Below, piece by piece: positions 62,051-64,000 of a DNA stretch of 64,000 bases. Source of the stretch: Corylus avellana. Its lineage: Eukaryota; Streptophyta; Magnoliopsida; Fagales; Betulaceae. How positions within the stretch are numbered: the stretch's first letter is position 1; the number at the start of each line of letters is the position of its first letter. The notes under the pieces were generated by a model. It was not told the origin of the DNA. It worked only from the letters and a program-made list of their open reading frames with translations, and made no database searches. Where the stretch lies: the NCBI RefSeq assembly GCF_901000735.1, contig NC_081541.1:38832446-38896445 (forward strand), in the 5' to 3' direction. The position numbers were made by a program, and so were the translations under genes.

Positions 62051-62620
62051 CAGAAGGAAGAAATGTTGTGATGCCATATGTTAGAGCAAATTTCTGCCTA
62101 ACTGTTTCGGCATGGCGTGAGCAATTTGAAAAACAAAACTCATTGAGAAATCTCATAAGATACTCTGTATAAGGGCTTATTTATCGGCTTGGAGTTGAAG
62201 TAGACTTGGACTATATCTTCTTATTGGAGTTGGATTATATCTTCTTATTGGAATTTGATTGAGATTCCTGGAGCTTGGTTAGAATTGGGCTTCTATTCCC
62301 ATGAAGACTTGGAATAGAACTCCTTTATTTCAATAGAATTCCAATTAAAATATATCTTCTATTAATTAACTAAATAGCATTTTACTTATTTAATTAATGT
62401 CTTCATCAACCTATCCTTGGCCAACTTGGGACCCATATTTAGTAGCTTATAAGTGAATTTATTCCCAATACCGTATTACCCAAAAACATATAGGCCACAT
62501 TCAATGAACTAAAGGAATCGTTGAAATGACAACCCACCGTACCCCACCCTACTAACTCTTCATACGAAGAGCTACTCACCCTGAAGCCATGCGTACAGTG
62601 AGAGCCAGCTGTCCACGAGA

Positions 62621-63630
62621 TTTTTTTTTTTTTTTTTCAAAAAATAAATTAAAAAAAAAAAAAAAAAAGTAAGAAACAACAAATTACAAGATAAGGGCTG
62701 GCCAACCCAAACAAAAAGTTTCTAAACCACCAAAACAGGACAAATAAACAGAAAATAAAAGAGGCAACGTATTAAATGAATGACGCGGGTCTATGTTTTC
62801 TTGGTGCAAGGACCAAGAAAATTAGCCGCCAATGAAGACGGTAAGACTTGGTGTGTCAGAAATGGTATAACCAAATGATCAAAGGAGAAAAACAGAACTA
62901 AAAAGGTTCCATAATCCTCCCCAAACCACAAAGATCATATAATTACAAAAGGTGGAAGGAACTCTTAAAAATACAGAAAATAACAACATAAAAGCAAAAT
63001 ACAAAACCCAGAACAAACTAGACAGTAGCATCGAACAATGGAGGAGCACCGGAGGCTGAGGCAGAGGTGGATGAGGTGGAGCACTGGAGAGGACGGCGCG
63101 TGGACTGCACGCGCTTGTGAGTGAGATCTACTCGCAGGCGCGTGTTTCGCATGTTTCGGCGCATGGACGTCATATGGGGGCGGTTCTGGCGGTAGACAGA
63201 AGTGGCGACACCCAGGAACAAGGTGGAGGGGCGCGCGTATGGCGGTGGCTTCCCGAAATGCATAGATCTGATTTTGAAGAAATCAAATCTAAAAATTTCA
63301 AAAAGGGAGCAAAGGGAGTAGATTCGTGGCTGTGAGCCATTGTTGATGCCGGAGAATGGTGGATTTACAGTGGAGGATTGGCCGATGTATTTATTGAAAA
63401 AAGAAAATATGATAAAGACGTAAGATAGGGCCTCCAAAGAGGAGGATAGGGTCTTCGAAGAGAGGGGTTTGGCCTCAAAGGAGGCAGGAAAGGTAGAGAG
63501 ATGGAGAGGGAGAATGCGGGAGGGTGAGGAGGAGGAAGGAGCCGAGACTCCCTCCTCCCATGGCAGCCGTTGAGGAAGGACTATGGGTTTTTGAGGAGAG
63601 AGAACAGAGAGAATGAGTTTTTCACGAACC
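62621..63630 (-). mobile_element. Probable non-LTR retroposon, minus strand, about 1 kb
   Basis: On minus this is a GC-richer block with a 206-codon open frame (63638 to 63018), a T-rich 3' region and an A tail (T run at 62622-62637 on +). GTCCACGAGAT lies before the tail (about 62612-62622) and GTCCACAAGAT at the far side (about 63632-63642), a plausible imperfect target duplication. The frame (for example GKPPPYARPSTLFLGVATSV) has no domain I recognise. It could instead be a retrocopy of a cellular transcript. The preceding stretch 62051-62610 has nothing I recognise. Confidence 0.4.
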
Positions 63631-63818
63631 GTCCACAAGATGTTTTATATGGCGTCAAAGGAAAGAAACAAGGGTATAGCAGTAAAAAGGGTTGCATTTA
63701 ATGTACCACAGAACAGAGAGAACGAGTTTTTCACAACCCGTCCACAAGATGTTTTATATGGCGTCAAAGGAAAGAAACAAGGGTATGGCAGTAAAAAGGG
63801 TTGCATTTAACATACCAC
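63601..63818. repeat. 109-bp tandem duplication
   Basis: Two units starting AGAACAGAGAGAA (63601 and 63710) differ at only a few bases. The unit contains the GTCCACAAGATGTTTT word used as the putative target site of the adjacent retroposon. Confidence 0.85.
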
Positions 63819-63951
63819 AGCGGGTTGAATTCAAAAGAAACAACAGCCCATATTCATACTATCTTAAACCCCATTCATGATTCGTGTATTCGTGACCCAT
63901 GTCTTGGCTCGACATCAAACCTTATCAACATTAAAGTGAAGCATTCTAAAG

Positions 63952-64000
63952 GGTAGCTCAATCGACTGTGATCTACGCCTCATGAAGCAAAAGTCACTAG
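63952..64000 (+). mobile_element. SINE 5' part, cut by the window end
   Basis: AGGGTAGCTCAATCGACTG (A box) followed by TCACTAG, the start of the B box at the last base. It is the best-preserved member of the family seen at 27817 and 41563. Confidence 0.55.

Overview
The window is nuclear DNA from a eudicot plant, most likely a woody, heterozygous one. The evidence is small exons split by GT-AG introns, AT-rich intergenic sequence, many MITE, SINE and LINE remnants, CACTA and Mutator-like termini, and a bark-storage-protein-like gene. I cannot fix the species. No bacterial-type system (operon, CRISPR, phage) is present.

Genes, left to right. (1) A DUF455 ferritin-like gene on + appears twice: a right copy with all four exons (10320-15438) and a left copy with exons 2-4 only, whose exon 1 would lie off the window (1418-3449). 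(2) Convergent with it on - is a 23-exon gene for the mitochondrial pyruvate dehydrogenase E2 component with two lipoyl domains (33023 down to 17183). Its last five coding exons are repeated at 7078-5420. (3) A degenerate ROP/RAC GTPase pseudogene lies between the two copies (8079-8925). (4) A small predicted secreted protein has a TATA box (39624-39929). (5) Ribosomal protein eL24 is on - (47012-42889). (6) A bark-storage-protein-like secreted member of the nucleoside phosphorylase fold is on - (55750-48403). (7) An NLR N-terminal fragment (58803-58660) and a pararetrovirus movement-protein-like fragment inside a CACTA element (60266-60568) complete the list.

The scaffold structure matters as much as the genes. 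There are four runs of exactly 100 N (7323, 35972, 49984, 53358) and one of 452 N (60644). Each 100-N gap abuts sequence that also occurs elsewhere in the window: 1-7322 matches about 11217-19078, 33629-35971 matches 36072-38372, and 50084-53357 matches 41084-43140. This is the signature of allelic contig ends, or a small haplotig, scaffolded side by side. The most economical reading is one DUF455 gene, one E2 gene and one eL24 gene, with the second copies coming from the other haplotype. A real tandem duplication remains possible for the first, more diverged pair. The paired copies give filled and empty sites for several transposons, which defines their ends and target duplications well.

Repeats are concentrated in introns and in 57-64 kb. 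They include PIF/Harbinger-type MITEs with TTA or TAA target duplications, a 779-bp Mutator-like inverted-repeat element, a 5'-truncated LINE with a 19-bp target duplication, tRNA-type SINEs, an AT-rich tandem array, and a CACTA element that split one unit of that array. I found no convincing novel multigene system. The most interesting items are the copy-specific GT-to-GC splice donor in the E2 gene, a 19-bp micro-retroinsertion with a 14-bp target duplication, and the CACTA element carrying a virus-like fragment.
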